A DNA stretch of 64,000 nucleotides from Desulfovibrio sp. (lineage in GTDB: Bacteria > Desulfobacterota > Desulfovibrionia > Desulfovibrionales > Desulfovibrionaceae): contig JAFQED010000017.1 in the NCBI GenBank assembly GCA_017415765.1, positions 1-64,000 of the forward strand. Direction: 5' to 3'. Shown piece by piece: positions 14,891 through 22,406 of this stretch. The translations under genes and the position numbers were made by a program. A model generated the notes under the pieces. The model was given only the letters and a program-made list of their open reading frames with translations. It did not search any database and was not told the origin of the DNA. Every line of letters starts with the position of its first letter. Position 1 is the first letter of the stretch.

Positions 14891-15691
14891 TTATTCTTCT
14901 CCCAGAATCTGCATGGCCTGATCCACAGAGGCATCCTCATGCACGATGGTGCGCAGGGCCTTGACCAGTGCTACCCGATTGGGATGCTGGAAGACATTGC
15001 GGCCCACCGAGATACCCGCACCACCGGCCTTGATGGAGTCGCTGACCATTTCCAGTATCTGACGGGAGGATTCCATCCTTTCCCCGCCGGCAATGACCAC
15101 CGGCACACAGCAGGAGGCGACCACATCGTGAAAACTGTCCATATCACCCGTGTAGGGGACCTTGACGATGTCGGCCCCCAGCTCCACACCCACGCGGGCG
15201 CAGTGGGCCACCACCTGCGGGTCGTAGCTGTTCTTGATGCGCGGGCCACGGGCATAGACCATGGCCAGCAGTGGCATTTGCCAGTTGGCGCAGGCTTCGG
15301 CCACCTTGCCCATGTCGTGCAGCATCTGGCCTTCGTTGTCGTCACCAAGGTTGACGTGTACTGAGACGCAGTCAGCCCCGTGCTTGATGCCTTCTTCCAC
15401 CGTGCCCACAAGCGTTTTGGTATTGCCGTGGGGGGAAAGGGCCGTGGATGCGGAAAGGTGGACGATAAGGCCCACGTCCTTACCGGCACTGCGGTGAGAG
15501 CAGCGGATAAGCCCCTTGTGCATCAGCACGGCATCGGCTCCGCCTTCAGCCATGTCGTTGACGGCCTCGCGCATGTTGAGCAGCCCTTCCACAGCACCAA
15601 GCGTAACGCCGTGATCCATGGGAATGATGATGGTGCGACCGTTCTTGCGGTTGATGATGCGTTCCAGTCGGACGTTTTTTCCAAGATACAT
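14891..15691 (-). CDS. 2-amino-3,7-dideoxy-D-threo-hept-6-ulosonate (ADH) synthase, DhnA aldolase family
   Basis: First enzyme of the archaeal-type aromatic pathway (MJ0400 type). It condenses an aldehyde-sugar precursor with aspartate semialdehyde in place of the DAHP synthase reaction. The 266 residues have the class I aldolase pattern: IPMDHGVTLGAVEGL, MVYARGPRI, the Schiff-base lysine in ADIVKVPYTGD, and a C-terminal phosphate site (AGGERMESS; SVGRNVFQH). It is the first structural gene of the aromatic operon. A leader peptide rich in Phe and Tyr and a terminator hairpin lie between its promoter and its ATG, so transcription is probably controlled by attenuation. Confidence 0.92.
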   Translation of the reverse strand: MYLGKNVRLERIINRKNGRTIIIPMDHGVTLGAVEGLLNMREAVNDMAEGGADAVLMHKGLIRCSHRSAGKDVGLIVHLSASTALSPHGNTKTLVGTVEEGIKHGADCVSVHVNLGDDNEGQMLHDMGKVAEACANWQMPLLAMVYARGPRIKNSYDPQVVAHCARVGVELGADIVKVPYTGDMDSFHDVVASCCVPVVIAGGERMESSRQILEMVSDSIKAGGAGISVGRNVFQHPNRVALVKALRTIVHEDASVDQAMQILGEE

Positions 15692-15740
15692 GGTCTTTTC
15701 CTCGCGGGTTTATGGGCGGCGGCCCTGCCCTGCGGCCAAT

Positions 15741-15821
15741 AAAAAGGGCCGCAGGGTATAAGCCTGCGGCCCTTGGAACTTGCGGACAATGGATGTCAGT
15801 CAAGCTCCTGACCACAGGCCT
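15741..15821 (-). promoter_or_regulatory. Transcription attenuator of the Phe/Tyr operon (terminator and antiterminator)
   Basis: On the minus strand a 12-bp terminator stem pairs AAGGGCCGCAGG (from 15774 to 15763) with CCTGCGGCCCTT (15755 to 15744) and runs into a T-tract (to 15741). The 5' arm can alternatively pair with AGGCCTGTGG in the leader codons (15821 to 15812) over 10 bp with two G-U pairs, forming an antiterminator. The leader sequence involved directly follows the aromatic codons, so a ribosome stalled for lack of charged tRNA-Phe or tRNA-Tyr would favour antitermination. The hairpin lies 53 bases before the ADH synthase ATG. Confidence 0.8.
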
Positions 15822-15894
15822 GACTAAAGTACGCAAAATAGTAAAAGCTGAAAGCAGTTGCGCACAACAGGGTGGTGAGAAGGGACTGACACAT
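15796..15894 (-). CDS. Leader peptide of the aromatic operon, Phe/Tyr-rich
   Basis: A 32-codon frame between the operon promoter and the attenuator hairpin. Residues 15-23 read FSFYYFAYF: seven aromatic codons in nine, with no tryptophan. GGAG lies 8 bases before the ATG at 15894. Composition and position match leader peptides such as that of enterobacterial pheA, where translation speed through the control codons selects between terminator and antiterminator. The absence of Trp agrees with an operon making only Phe and Tyr branch enzymes. The peptide itself probably has no function. Confidence 0.8.
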   Translation of the reverse strand: MCQSLLTTLLCATAFSFYYFAYFSQACGQELD

Positions 15895-15914
15895 GACAAT
15901 GACTCCGTGCAAGT

Positions 15915-15943
15915 TGCTTATGCCTGCCGGAGCGGGATGTCAA
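15915..15943 (-). promoter_or_regulatory. Promoter of the aromatic operon
   Basis: Perfect TTGACA (15938-15943 on the minus strand), a 17-base spacer and TAAGCA (15915-15920); CATAAG at 15-base spacing is the alternative -10. Transcription would start near 15908, just before the leader peptide. It lies 22 bases past the stop of the DHH gene. Confidence 0.6.
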
Positions 15944-15965
15944 GGATTTTTTGGCAAAAAATGCT

Positions 15966-16976
15966 CTATTGCCCCGCAGTGCTGGGGCGAGGCCGCAGCT
16001 TGCGGGTCAGCAAACGCTGGTGGACGAAATCTGCGGCCTTGACGCCCGCAGGTACAGCCGAAAGCGGGAACTCCGCCCGGCCCATGCTGCGGTGTCCTCC
16101 GGCTGTTCCCACATCATAGAAACAGGCATCGGCCAGCCGTCCAATGTCGCGCCCGCCGTCCCCCCGAAAGATAACGATAACCTTCTTGTCCACCACGCCG
16201 GAAACAGCGACCCACTTCAGGCCGTGTACCTTGGTGAAGAAATCGGCCACAGCCACCAGCAGGTCTGCACTGTCCACATCGTTCAGGCTGACCAATGCCC
16301 CCCCCCGGCAATCGCGCAGGTTACGGAAGGCGCGGGCAAAAATGGGCAGCCAGGCCCGCAGGTATTCGCTGCGGATGATGCGTTGCAGGAGGGATGTGTC
16401 CGCCTGTTGGGAAAGCCACTGGTAGGCGCGCAGATCGCGCTCACCGCCGGAACGGGCAAAGACAGCCGTGTCGGTACGGATACCGTACAGCAGGGCCGTG
16501 GCCAGCAGCGGGCCGGGCTGGATGCGCAGGGCTTGCAGATAGCGCGTCAGCATGGTGGAGGTGGCCCCCATTTCCGGGCGGATGTCGCAGAGGCCGCCGG
16601 GGGCAAGGGCGGAGCCGAGGTCGGTTACGGGGTGATGGTCGATGATGCAGTCAAAAGTCAGCCCCGCAAAGGCCTGACTGTGTGCGGGCTGCGAATCCAC
16701 CACGGCCAGATGCTGATACTGGGTAAGCCGTTCAGGCTGCCAGGGGCGTACAGGGATGCGCAGATAGCGGATCATGGCCAGGTTATCCGGCCGGGTGACC
16801 TCGTTGATGCGCATGATGTCCACATGCTTGACCTTGCGGTGCATCAGGCGTTTGAGAGCGAGGGCCGAGCCCATGGCGTCCGGATCCGCACTGATGAGGA
16901 TGCACCACCGGTCGGCCTTGTCCAGCCCCCTGCGCCATTGCTTCATCCTGAGGAAGTGTTCAGCCTGAAAGCCCAT
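15966..16976 (-). CDS. DHH-family phosphoesterase (NrnA-like)
   Basis: A 336-residue member of the DHH/DHHA1 superfamily, whose members are metal-dependent phosphoesterases acting on oligoribonucleotides, pAp or cyclic dinucleotides. Motif I is SADPDAMGSALAL, motif III is DHHPVTDLGS, and the DHHA1 part has RGDGGRDIG and GGHRSMGRAEF. All metal-binding residues appear present. It overlaps the probable cbiR by 17 bases as the last gene of the leftward operon beginning at 21585. An A/T hairpin (15946-15962) past the stop may terminate it. NrnA-type nanoRNase activity is the best guess; the substrate is not determined by sequence. Confidence 0.8.
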   Translation of the reverse strand: MGFQAEHFLRMKQWRRGLDKADRWCILISADPDAMGSALALKRLMHRKVKHVDIMRINEVTRPDNLAMIRYLRIPVRPWQPERLTQYQHLAVVDSQPAHSQAFAGLTFDCIIDHHPVTDLGSALAPGGLCDIRPEMGATSTMLTRYLQALRIQPGPLLATALLYGIRTDTAVFARSGGERDLRAYQWLSQQADTSLLQRIIRSEYLRAWLPIFARAFRNLRDCRGGALVSLNDVDSADLLVAVADFFTKVHGLKWVAVSGVVDKKVIVIFRGDGGRDIGRLADACFYDVGTAGGHRSMGRAEFPLSAVPAGVKAADFVHQRLLTRKLRPRPSTAGQ

Positions 16977-17766
16977 CTGATCCCCTGTTCGCGCCGTACA
17001 TTTCGTCTGTCAACCTGGCCAGCTCGGTCAGCGTGAGGGCCACCCCCTGCCAGTGAAAGACCTCTGCCAGATGCACCGCCGTAGCGGGCAAACGCGGCAG
17101 CAGCCCCAATACTGTACGGCGTTGGTCTGGCGTCAGTTGCGTGAGCGGCAAGTGTTCGTCCTGCCGACCGGGCGCGCTCCAATGCAGGAGAGCCGCCTGC
17201 TCGGGCAGGTCGGTGTCAAGGATGTCGGTTTGAGCATAGCCCAGCATGTGCCCCACGTCCAGACAGAAAGCCAGACCGTGCTCCGCCGGGAAATCCGGCC
17301 CAAGGCTGACCACATCGGCATGGGCAATGTTTTCCAGGGCCAGGCGGGGGGGCGGGCCGTGATCCTGTGCCTGTGGTGCGGCCCACAGGCTGTGCCAGAC
17401 ATGAACAAAGGATGCCAGCAACTGGCGTTGACGGGCCGGGCTGCCTTCGGGCGGATGGAGTACCGCCAGCCACGGCCTGAGCCAGTGTGTTTTTTGGGCC
17501 ACAGCCACGGCTACACGAGCAGCCGGGGCGGCGTCCCCCCCCTTGCCGGGCCAGGGCAGATCTACCGGCAGATGAAGGTGCCAGCGCAGGGGCAGATCGG
17601 CCAGGGTCGGGGGCAGGTCTGTATCGTCATAGGCCAGACAGGCGCGGGATTCAAAGCAGCACAGAGCCACCTCATCCACCTTGCCAGCCAGGAAAAAGGC
17701 GTTTTCTGCCACCCCGGCGGGCAGGACAAAGGAGGGAGCTGCCAGATATGCGAGCTGCGCCGTCAC
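16960..17766 (-). CDS. cbiR: Probable cobamide-remodelling phosphodiesterase CbiR (TIM-barrel)
   Basis: A 268-residue protein of the AP-endonuclease-2/xylose-isomerase-like TIM-barrel type. Likely metal ligands are visible in LALENIAH, FCLDVGHMLG, LHWSAPG and HLAEVFHW. I match it to CbiR, described in Akkermansia, which opens the nucleotide loop of salvaged cobamides so that the lower ligand can be replaced; homologues are reported in gut Desulfovibrio-type bacteria. The start is GTG 17766, overlapping the sulfotransferase stop (GTGA). The longer frame to 17967 lies inside that gene. It overlaps the DHH gene at its end. Another sugar-isomerase-like role cannot be excluded. Confidence 0.55.
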   Translation of the reverse strand: MTAQLAYLAAPSFVLPAGVAENAFFLAGKVDEVALCCFESRACLAYDDTDLPPTLADLPLRWHLHLPVDLPWPGKGGDAAPAARVAVAVAQKTHWLRPWLAVLHPPEGSPARQRQLLASFVHVWHSLWAAPQAQDHGPPPRLALENIAHADVVSLGPDFPAEHGLAFCLDVGHMLGYAQTDILDTDLPEQAALLHWSAPGRQDEHLPLTQLTPDQRRTVLGLLPRLPATAVHLAEVFHWQGVALTLTELARLTDEMYGANRGSDGLSG

Positions 17767-18665
17767 CGGGCGGCCTCCGTGCTGGGCCTGCCCTCTGCAA
17801 ATGGCCCCCGCAGCGGTGCGGCAGGGCTTGGCAGACGCAGGGCCTTGTGGCGCAGGTTCTGACAGAGGCGCAGCAAGCGGGGCAAACCGGGCCAGTCTTC
17901 CAGCGGGGCAGGCTGTTGGGCCGCTGGCTGCAGGGCATCGTGCAGGCGCAGGGCCATGTCCGCCCACAGGCTGTCAGCAGCAGCCATGCCGTTCCCGGCC
18001 TTGTGGTGGCAGAGGGCCGCGTCAAGAAAACTGTGGCTGAATTCTCTCAGGCGGGCCGTATCCACTGGCAGGGCCAAAAAATCCCCCATCCGCTGCACCT
18101 GACGTTCCGGCCCGGCAAGCAGCAGATCATAGTCCACCACAAGGCAGGGCAGCCCACGACTGCCCTCGATGGCGTCCAGCAGATGCCAGAGCCAGAGGGC
18201 ATGGCTGTGGGCCGGTGTCATGCCATCACGCCGGGCCAGTGAGTGGGCCACGCTGGCCGGATGGCGCAGGGCAAGCAAACAATGGGTCTGGATGCCGCCA
18301 GCTTCCAGCAGCGGCCGCCAGAAGGGGAGCAGGCGGCTTTGGCGGGGGTCTTTCAGCCCAAAACTGGCGTGGGCAGACAGTTTCTCCCTGAGCAGGGCCA
18401 AGGCCCGGACGCCAAACGCACCCTGCGCCTGCTGGTGCAGGGCGTCCGGGTCAAAGGGGGCGACATCATGCCAGGCATGGCCCAGACGATCCAAGATGTC
18501 TGAATTACAGGCATTGAAGTCGGCATCCTCAAAGAAGCCCTTGGGATTGCAGGGATGCCCAAGGAACCTGTCCCCCAGCCCTACTCCCAGACAGTGCAGG
18601 GCACGGGTCAGCGCACTGGTGCCGCTGCGGTGCATGCCCAGCACCAGGGTCAGACGGGCTGCCAT
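17763..18665 (-). CDS. Sulfotransferase family protein
   Basis: A 300-residue PAPS-dependent sulfotransferase-like protein. The N-terminal phosphosulfate loop is LVLGMHRSGTSALTRAL. The 3'-phosphate site is suggested by LALRHPASVAHSL, the usual RxP-Sx4S region, and KDPRQ appears in the middle. It starts 2 bases after the M16C protease stop and overlaps cbiR by 4 bases. Such proteins in bacteria often modify surface glycans, but the acceptor cannot be told. There is no membrane segment or signal peptide. Confidence 0.75.
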   Translation of the reverse strand: MAARLTLVLGMHRSGTSALTRALHCLGVGLGDRFLGHPCNPKGFFEDADFNACNSDILDRLGHAWHDVAPFDPDALHQQAQGAFGVRALALLREKLSAHASFGLKDPRQSRLLPFWRPLLEAGGIQTHCLLALRHPASVAHSLARRDGMTPAHSHALWLWHLLDAIEGSRGLPCLVVDYDLLLAGPERQVQRMGDFLALPVDTARLREFSHSFLDAALCHHKAGNGMAAADSLWADMALRLHDALQPAAQQPAPLEDWPGLPRLLRLCQNLRHKALRLPSPAAPLRGPFAEGRPSTEAAR

Positions 18666-18666
18666 C

Positions 18667-21585
18667 TCAGATCAGCCTTTGGCTGGCCCAACCCTGTTCC
18701 GTGGCCACAGCTTCTGTCTTGGGCCCACCCAGCACACAAATGCTGCCTTCGCGTGCTGCTGCGGCCAGCACTTCGGCAAAGTCGTTGAAGTGACGGGCCG
18801 TGGTGCCCAGCATTTCCTCACGCATTTGCTGGCGGGCTTCGTCCGTGTCGTTGGTCAGCCAGCGCGAAAGGGACTGCGCCCCCCTGGCATCAGGCAGGAG
18901 GTAGGTATCAAGGTCGCCTACCGCCCCCACAATGGCCTGGGTGAGCTGGGCCCGGTCTGGTGTAAAGCTGTGCAGGAAATCGGCCAGACCGTCAAAGGCG
19001 GTCAGGGTTTCCATGACATTGGGGTCGCGGTAGGAGGCACAGACAAAGTTGCCGCTCAAATGCTCCAGCGTGCAGAAGGCCCCGTAGGCTCCTCCACGCA
19101 CGCGCACCTGCTCCCAAAGACGCCCCATCCGCAAATAGCGCAGGATGACGCTGGCCGAACCGTGATAGCTGTAGCCAAGGTCGTAGAGATTGGCTCCCTT
19201 GCCCACATAGTTGATTTGCGCCGGGGCAATGAAGGCTTCGGCCCGTGGCAGGGACATGGGTGCGGCCAGCGGGGCGTCCCCTTGGGCCGGGATGGCTGGG
19301 CTGGCGGGCAGGGCGGCCAGCAGTTGACGGGCCTCCTCCTGTGCCTTGGCAAGACCGGCAGCCTCTGCCGTGCAGTCAAATACGGCTCCAGCCGAGGTAA
19401 GCACACGGGCGCGGATCTCCTCCATATCGGCCAGCAGACTCTGCGGATCGCTTTCCAGCCGGGCGAGCAGCTCCCGCACCGACACAAGGTAGCTCAGACC
19501 ACCCAGCCGTTCGGCCAGCGCACCGGCCCCGCTGTAACGGGCCTTGAGGCGCGTCCCCACGGCCATGTGCCCGGCTGCCTGAAGGCTGTGTTCCAGCCGG
19601 GCCTTGCCTTCCAGCAGCATTTGCCCAAGGCGTTCCTGCAGTACAGCGGCATCGCGCATTGGTTCCAGCAGGATGGCCCTGAAGATGGCAAAAAGGTCGG
19701 GCAGCTTGTCATACACGGCCTTGCCGGAAATGTTCAGCCAGGCAAAGAGCTTGCGTTCCTGCCGGGTGACACCTGCCAGCGTGTCTGCCCCTACGCCGCC
19801 GGTTTTGGCGGCGATCCATGCACCAAGCTGGCTGAAGTCGTGCCGCGCTGTACCGGTTTCAGTCAGGGAGCGGGCAAAGAGCGGCAGCACGGGTACGAGT
19901 CGCTCCGGCAGGGGGGGCAGTGGCAGCAACAGACTGGCATAGGCAATGCCCTGGGTGGGCAGTTCGTGGCACAGGCAGGTCTGGGGCAGGGCGGATTCCG
20001 CCCTAGGGAGCAGAATGTTCTGGCGCGGCAGATCGTCAAGGCCCAGGGCCGGGATCTTGGCAAGGTCTTCTGGCGCGTCCGGGGTCATCTGGGCTTCCTG
20101 CAAGCGTTGGGTATCGGCCACAAGGGCTGCACGCTCTGCCGGGCTGGCAGCAGCCTGCACTGCATGTATACGGCTGCTCTCGCGATCCAGCCGGGCCTGA
20201 CCCAGGTCTGCATCGGGCAGGATGACCACTGTGGCACGGTGGCCGTTGTCCAGAAAATGCGTGCGGATGGCCTGTTCAAAAACCTTTTCACCACGGGCCA
20301 GCCGTGCCTTGATGTCGGCCAGCGGGGCCTCCCATGCCAGCGGGGCCAGCGGATCGCCGTCATACAGCCAGGTGGAGAGAGCCTGGATCATAGCCGCAAG
20401 CCCGCGAGGGAAGCGACCGGAGTTGTTTTCCCTGTAGGCAAATTCCACCGTATTGACTGCCGCCTCTACCGTGTCAGGCTCGATGCCCTCTTCAGCCAGT
20501 CGGGCCAGGGTCTCGAAAATCAGCAGCTCCGCCTTGGGGACATCGGCAGGGGCCAAGCCCTTCAGACCAGTGGAATAGTACATCTGGCGCAGGTCTGTTT
20601 CCAGCCCGCAGCCGGTAACATCCTCACCGAGGCCGGACTCTGTCATGGCACGGCGCAGAGGCGAGCCGGGCAGGCCTTCAAGGATGTGTTCCAGCATTTC
20701 CATCAGCAGGGCTTCAGCCACATTGCCACGTTCCCCCAGCAGCCAGTTGACCGTGAACTGGGCGCGGCTTTCTCCCTCTGCGGCGGCATAGGGTACCTCC
20801 ACCAGGCGGGGCGTGTCGCGTCTGGGCTGGAGCGGCACGGCAGAATCCACCGGACGGGCCGTGTAGCCTTGCAGGGCTTTGGCAATGATACTCAGGCGTT
20901 TGTCCTCGTCATCATCCCCCCAGAAGAAGAAGCGGGCATTGCCGGGGTGATAGTAGCGGCTGTGGAAGTCGCAAAAGTCAGAATAGCTCAGGTCAGGGAT
21001 CACCTCCGGGTCACCGCCGGAATCAAGGCTGTAAAGCGTGTCCGGGAAGACGGCCTGTTGGCTCTGTTCGGCCAGAACGGAATCGGGCGAGGAATAGACG
21101 CCCTTCATCTCATTGTACACGACGCCCTTGTAGCACCACGGCCCGTCCGGGCTTTGGGCCTCAACATGCCAGCCCTCCTGTTTGAAGATGTCCTCACTGA
21201 TGCGCGGATGGAAAACCGCATCAAGATAGACATCAATGAGATTGTAAAAATCCTGCAAATTGGCACTGGCCACGGGATAGCATGTCTTGTCAGGGAAGGT
21301 GAAGGCATTGAGGAAGGTTTGCAACGAACCCTTGAGCAATTCCACAAAGGGTTCCTTGACAGGATACTTATCCGAACCACAAAGCACAGAATGTTCCAGA
21401 ATATGCGCTACACCTGTGGAATTGGCCGGTGGTGTCCGAAAGCTCACGCCAAAGCACTTGTTTTCATCCTGATTGCAGATGGACAAGAGTTGTGCACCTG
21501 TGGCCTTGTGTTGCCATAGGCGGGCCGTGCCGCCGATCTCGCTCAGGCTCTCCTCGCGGAGCAGGGTAAAGTCGCGCTGTTCCAT
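18667..21585 (-). CDS. M16C peptidase (presequence-protease/insulinase family)
   Basis: A 972-residue zinc metalloprotease of the PreP type, which degrades unstructured peptides inside a closed two-half chamber. The inverted zinc site HILEH covers residues 61-65, and the distal glutamate is in YNEMKGVYSSP. The M16C-associated domain follows in the middle, and the inactive second half ends with GGAYGAFC. Length matches the family. The start at 21585 (MEQRDFTLL) has AAGGA upstream; the longer frame to 21717 adds a non-conserved tail. There is no signal peptide, so it is cytoplasmic. It is first in the operon with the sulfotransferase, cbiR and DHH genes. Confidence 0.92.
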   Translation of the reverse strand: MEQRDFTLLREESLSEIGGTARLWQHKATGAQLLSICNQDENKCFGVSFRTPPANSTGVAHILEHSVLCGSDKYPVKEPFVELLKGSLQTFLNAFTFPDKTCYPVASANLQDFYNLIDVYLDAVFHPRISEDIFKQEGWHVEAQSPDGPWCYKGVVYNEMKGVYSSPDSVLAEQSQQAVFPDTLYSLDSGGDPEVIPDLSYSDFCDFHSRYYHPGNARFFFWGDDDEDKRLSIIAKALQGYTARPVDSAVPLQPRRDTPRLVEVPYAAAEGESRAQFTVNWLLGERGNVAEALLMEMLEHILEGLPGSPLRRAMTESGLGEDVTGCGLETDLRQMYYSTGLKGLAPADVPKAELLIFETLARLAEEGIEPDTVEAAVNTVEFAYRENNSGRFPRGLAAMIQALSTWLYDGDPLAPLAWEAPLADIKARLARGEKVFEQAIRTHFLDNGHRATVVILPDADLGQARLDRESSRIHAVQAAASPAERAALVADTQRLQEAQMTPDAPEDLAKIPALGLDDLPRQNILLPRAESALPQTCLCHELPTQGIAYASLLLPLPPLPERLVPVLPLFARSLTETGTARHDFSQLGAWIAAKTGGVGADTLAGVTRQERKLFAWLNISGKAVYDKLPDLFAIFRAILLEPMRDAAVLQERLGQMLLEGKARLEHSLQAAGHMAVGTRLKARYSGAGALAERLGGLSYLVSVRELLARLESDPQSLLADMEEIRARVLTSAGAVFDCTAEAAGLAKAQEEARQLLAALPASPAIPAQGDAPLAAPMSLPRAEAFIAPAQINYVGKGANLYDLGYSYHGSASVILRYLRMGRLWEQVRVRGGAYGAFCTLEHLSGNFVCASYRDPNVMETLTAFDGLADFLHSFTPDRAQLTQAIVGAVGDLDTYLLPDARGAQSLSRWLTNDTDEARQQMREEMLGTTARHFNDFAEVLAAAAREGSICVLGGPKTEAVATEQGWASQRLI

Positions 21586-22144
21586 ATACCAATATCCTTG
21601 GGATTTTTTGTAATCGTATGTCAGGGACAAGGGGATACTATAGAGATAGCGTGAGCTTTTGAAAAGAGCCTTGAAAGAGAGAGCTTCACTCCTTGAATGA
21701 AAAGCTGTCTCCAACACATTGAAATACCAAAATAAATTTTCACAAAATCATCAGGGGAGTGAATGTCCGGGTCAGGTCAAAGCGCACATCGTCAGTATCG
21801 GCAAGCTTCCTGTTGTCCCTGTATTTCTTGTTGAAAAAAGATTTTGTCTCTAGAGCATTTTTTGATTGAAACACTCTGTGTTTCAATCCATACGCTGCCT
21901 ACGCTTCGCGGGAAAAGCGCGGTTTTCCCGCTTGCTGACGGCGCGGGCGTCCGCTCTCGCGTTCGCCAGAGCAACTGCCATTTTCAATGGCATTTCGCTC
22001 TACTGTGAGTCGCAGCACTTGCCGCCGCACAGCATGCGGGGAAATTTAGTGGCAGCGTCTGCAGCAAGCAGTGAAATTGGCTTGCCTGTAGCCGCAAAAC
22101 AGGCTATACCGCAAAAAAATCGACCTCAGGGGCAGTGGCTTGGC
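21586..22144. other. Gene-free region with promoter side of the M16C gene and one repeat copy
   Basis: About 560 bases. The left part (21586-21850) is AT-richer, as expected for promoters. The middle is the 152-bp repeat at 21851-22002. The long frame that begins inside the repeat at 21866 is an artefact of it; the real gene starts at 22145. Confidence 0.6.
21851..22002. repeat. MITE-like repeat, copy 1 (152 bp)
   Basis: Ends TAGAGC and GCTCTA form a 6-bp terminal inverted repeat. Inside are three palindromes: GATTGAAACAC/GTGTTTCAATC, GCGGGAAAA/TTTTCCCGC and TGCCATT/AATGGCA. Copies at 46381-46532 and 56482-56631 share nearly the whole length, and a rearranged one lies at 45409-45708. It encodes no protein, so it would need a transposase from elsewhere. 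Confidence 0.85.
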
Positions 22145-22402
22145 ATGAGCAAACGTCTGGTTACGATAAAAGGCTATGTGAGCGGCGTGCCGCATACCGT
22201 GGATGCCCATCAGGCCCGTGTGGCCGTTGTGCAGGATGATGTGGAATATCGCATATTGCCGCGTGGTGCCGGTGTGGATCTGGCTGATGAGGTCAGCGTG
22301 CCGGTGGAGGCCACGGGCCTTGTGCAGGAAGAAGACGGCATCTTCTATCTGGCAGTGCGCGGGTACAAGGTGCTGGAAGACGACTCCTGGCTGGAGGAAT
22401 AG
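22145..22402 (+). CDS. Small conserved-looking hypothetical protein (85 aa)
   Basis: Unrecognised 85-residue soluble protein with beta-rich composition (RLVTIKGYVSGVPHTVD, EVSVPVEATGLVQ). It has no signal peptide, membrane segment or catalytic motif. The ATG at 22145 is the first start after the repeat; only a weak purine-rich stretch precedes it. It converges with the EndoQ-UvrD gene, whose stop is 4 bases beyond its own. Confidence 0.55.
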   Translation: MSKRLVTIKGYVSGVPHTVDAHQARVAVVQDDVEYRILPRGAGVDLADEVSVPVEATGLVQEEDGIFYLAVRGYKVLEDDSWLEE

Positions 22403-22406
22403 CCCC

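Noticed and set aside
18169..21519. A 1116-codon open frame on the plus strand
   Set aside because: It lies wholly antisense to the M16C protease and sulfotransferase genes, whose motifs are clear. High GC leaves the opposite strand open; the translation has no recognisable domain and is Gly/Gln/His-rich.
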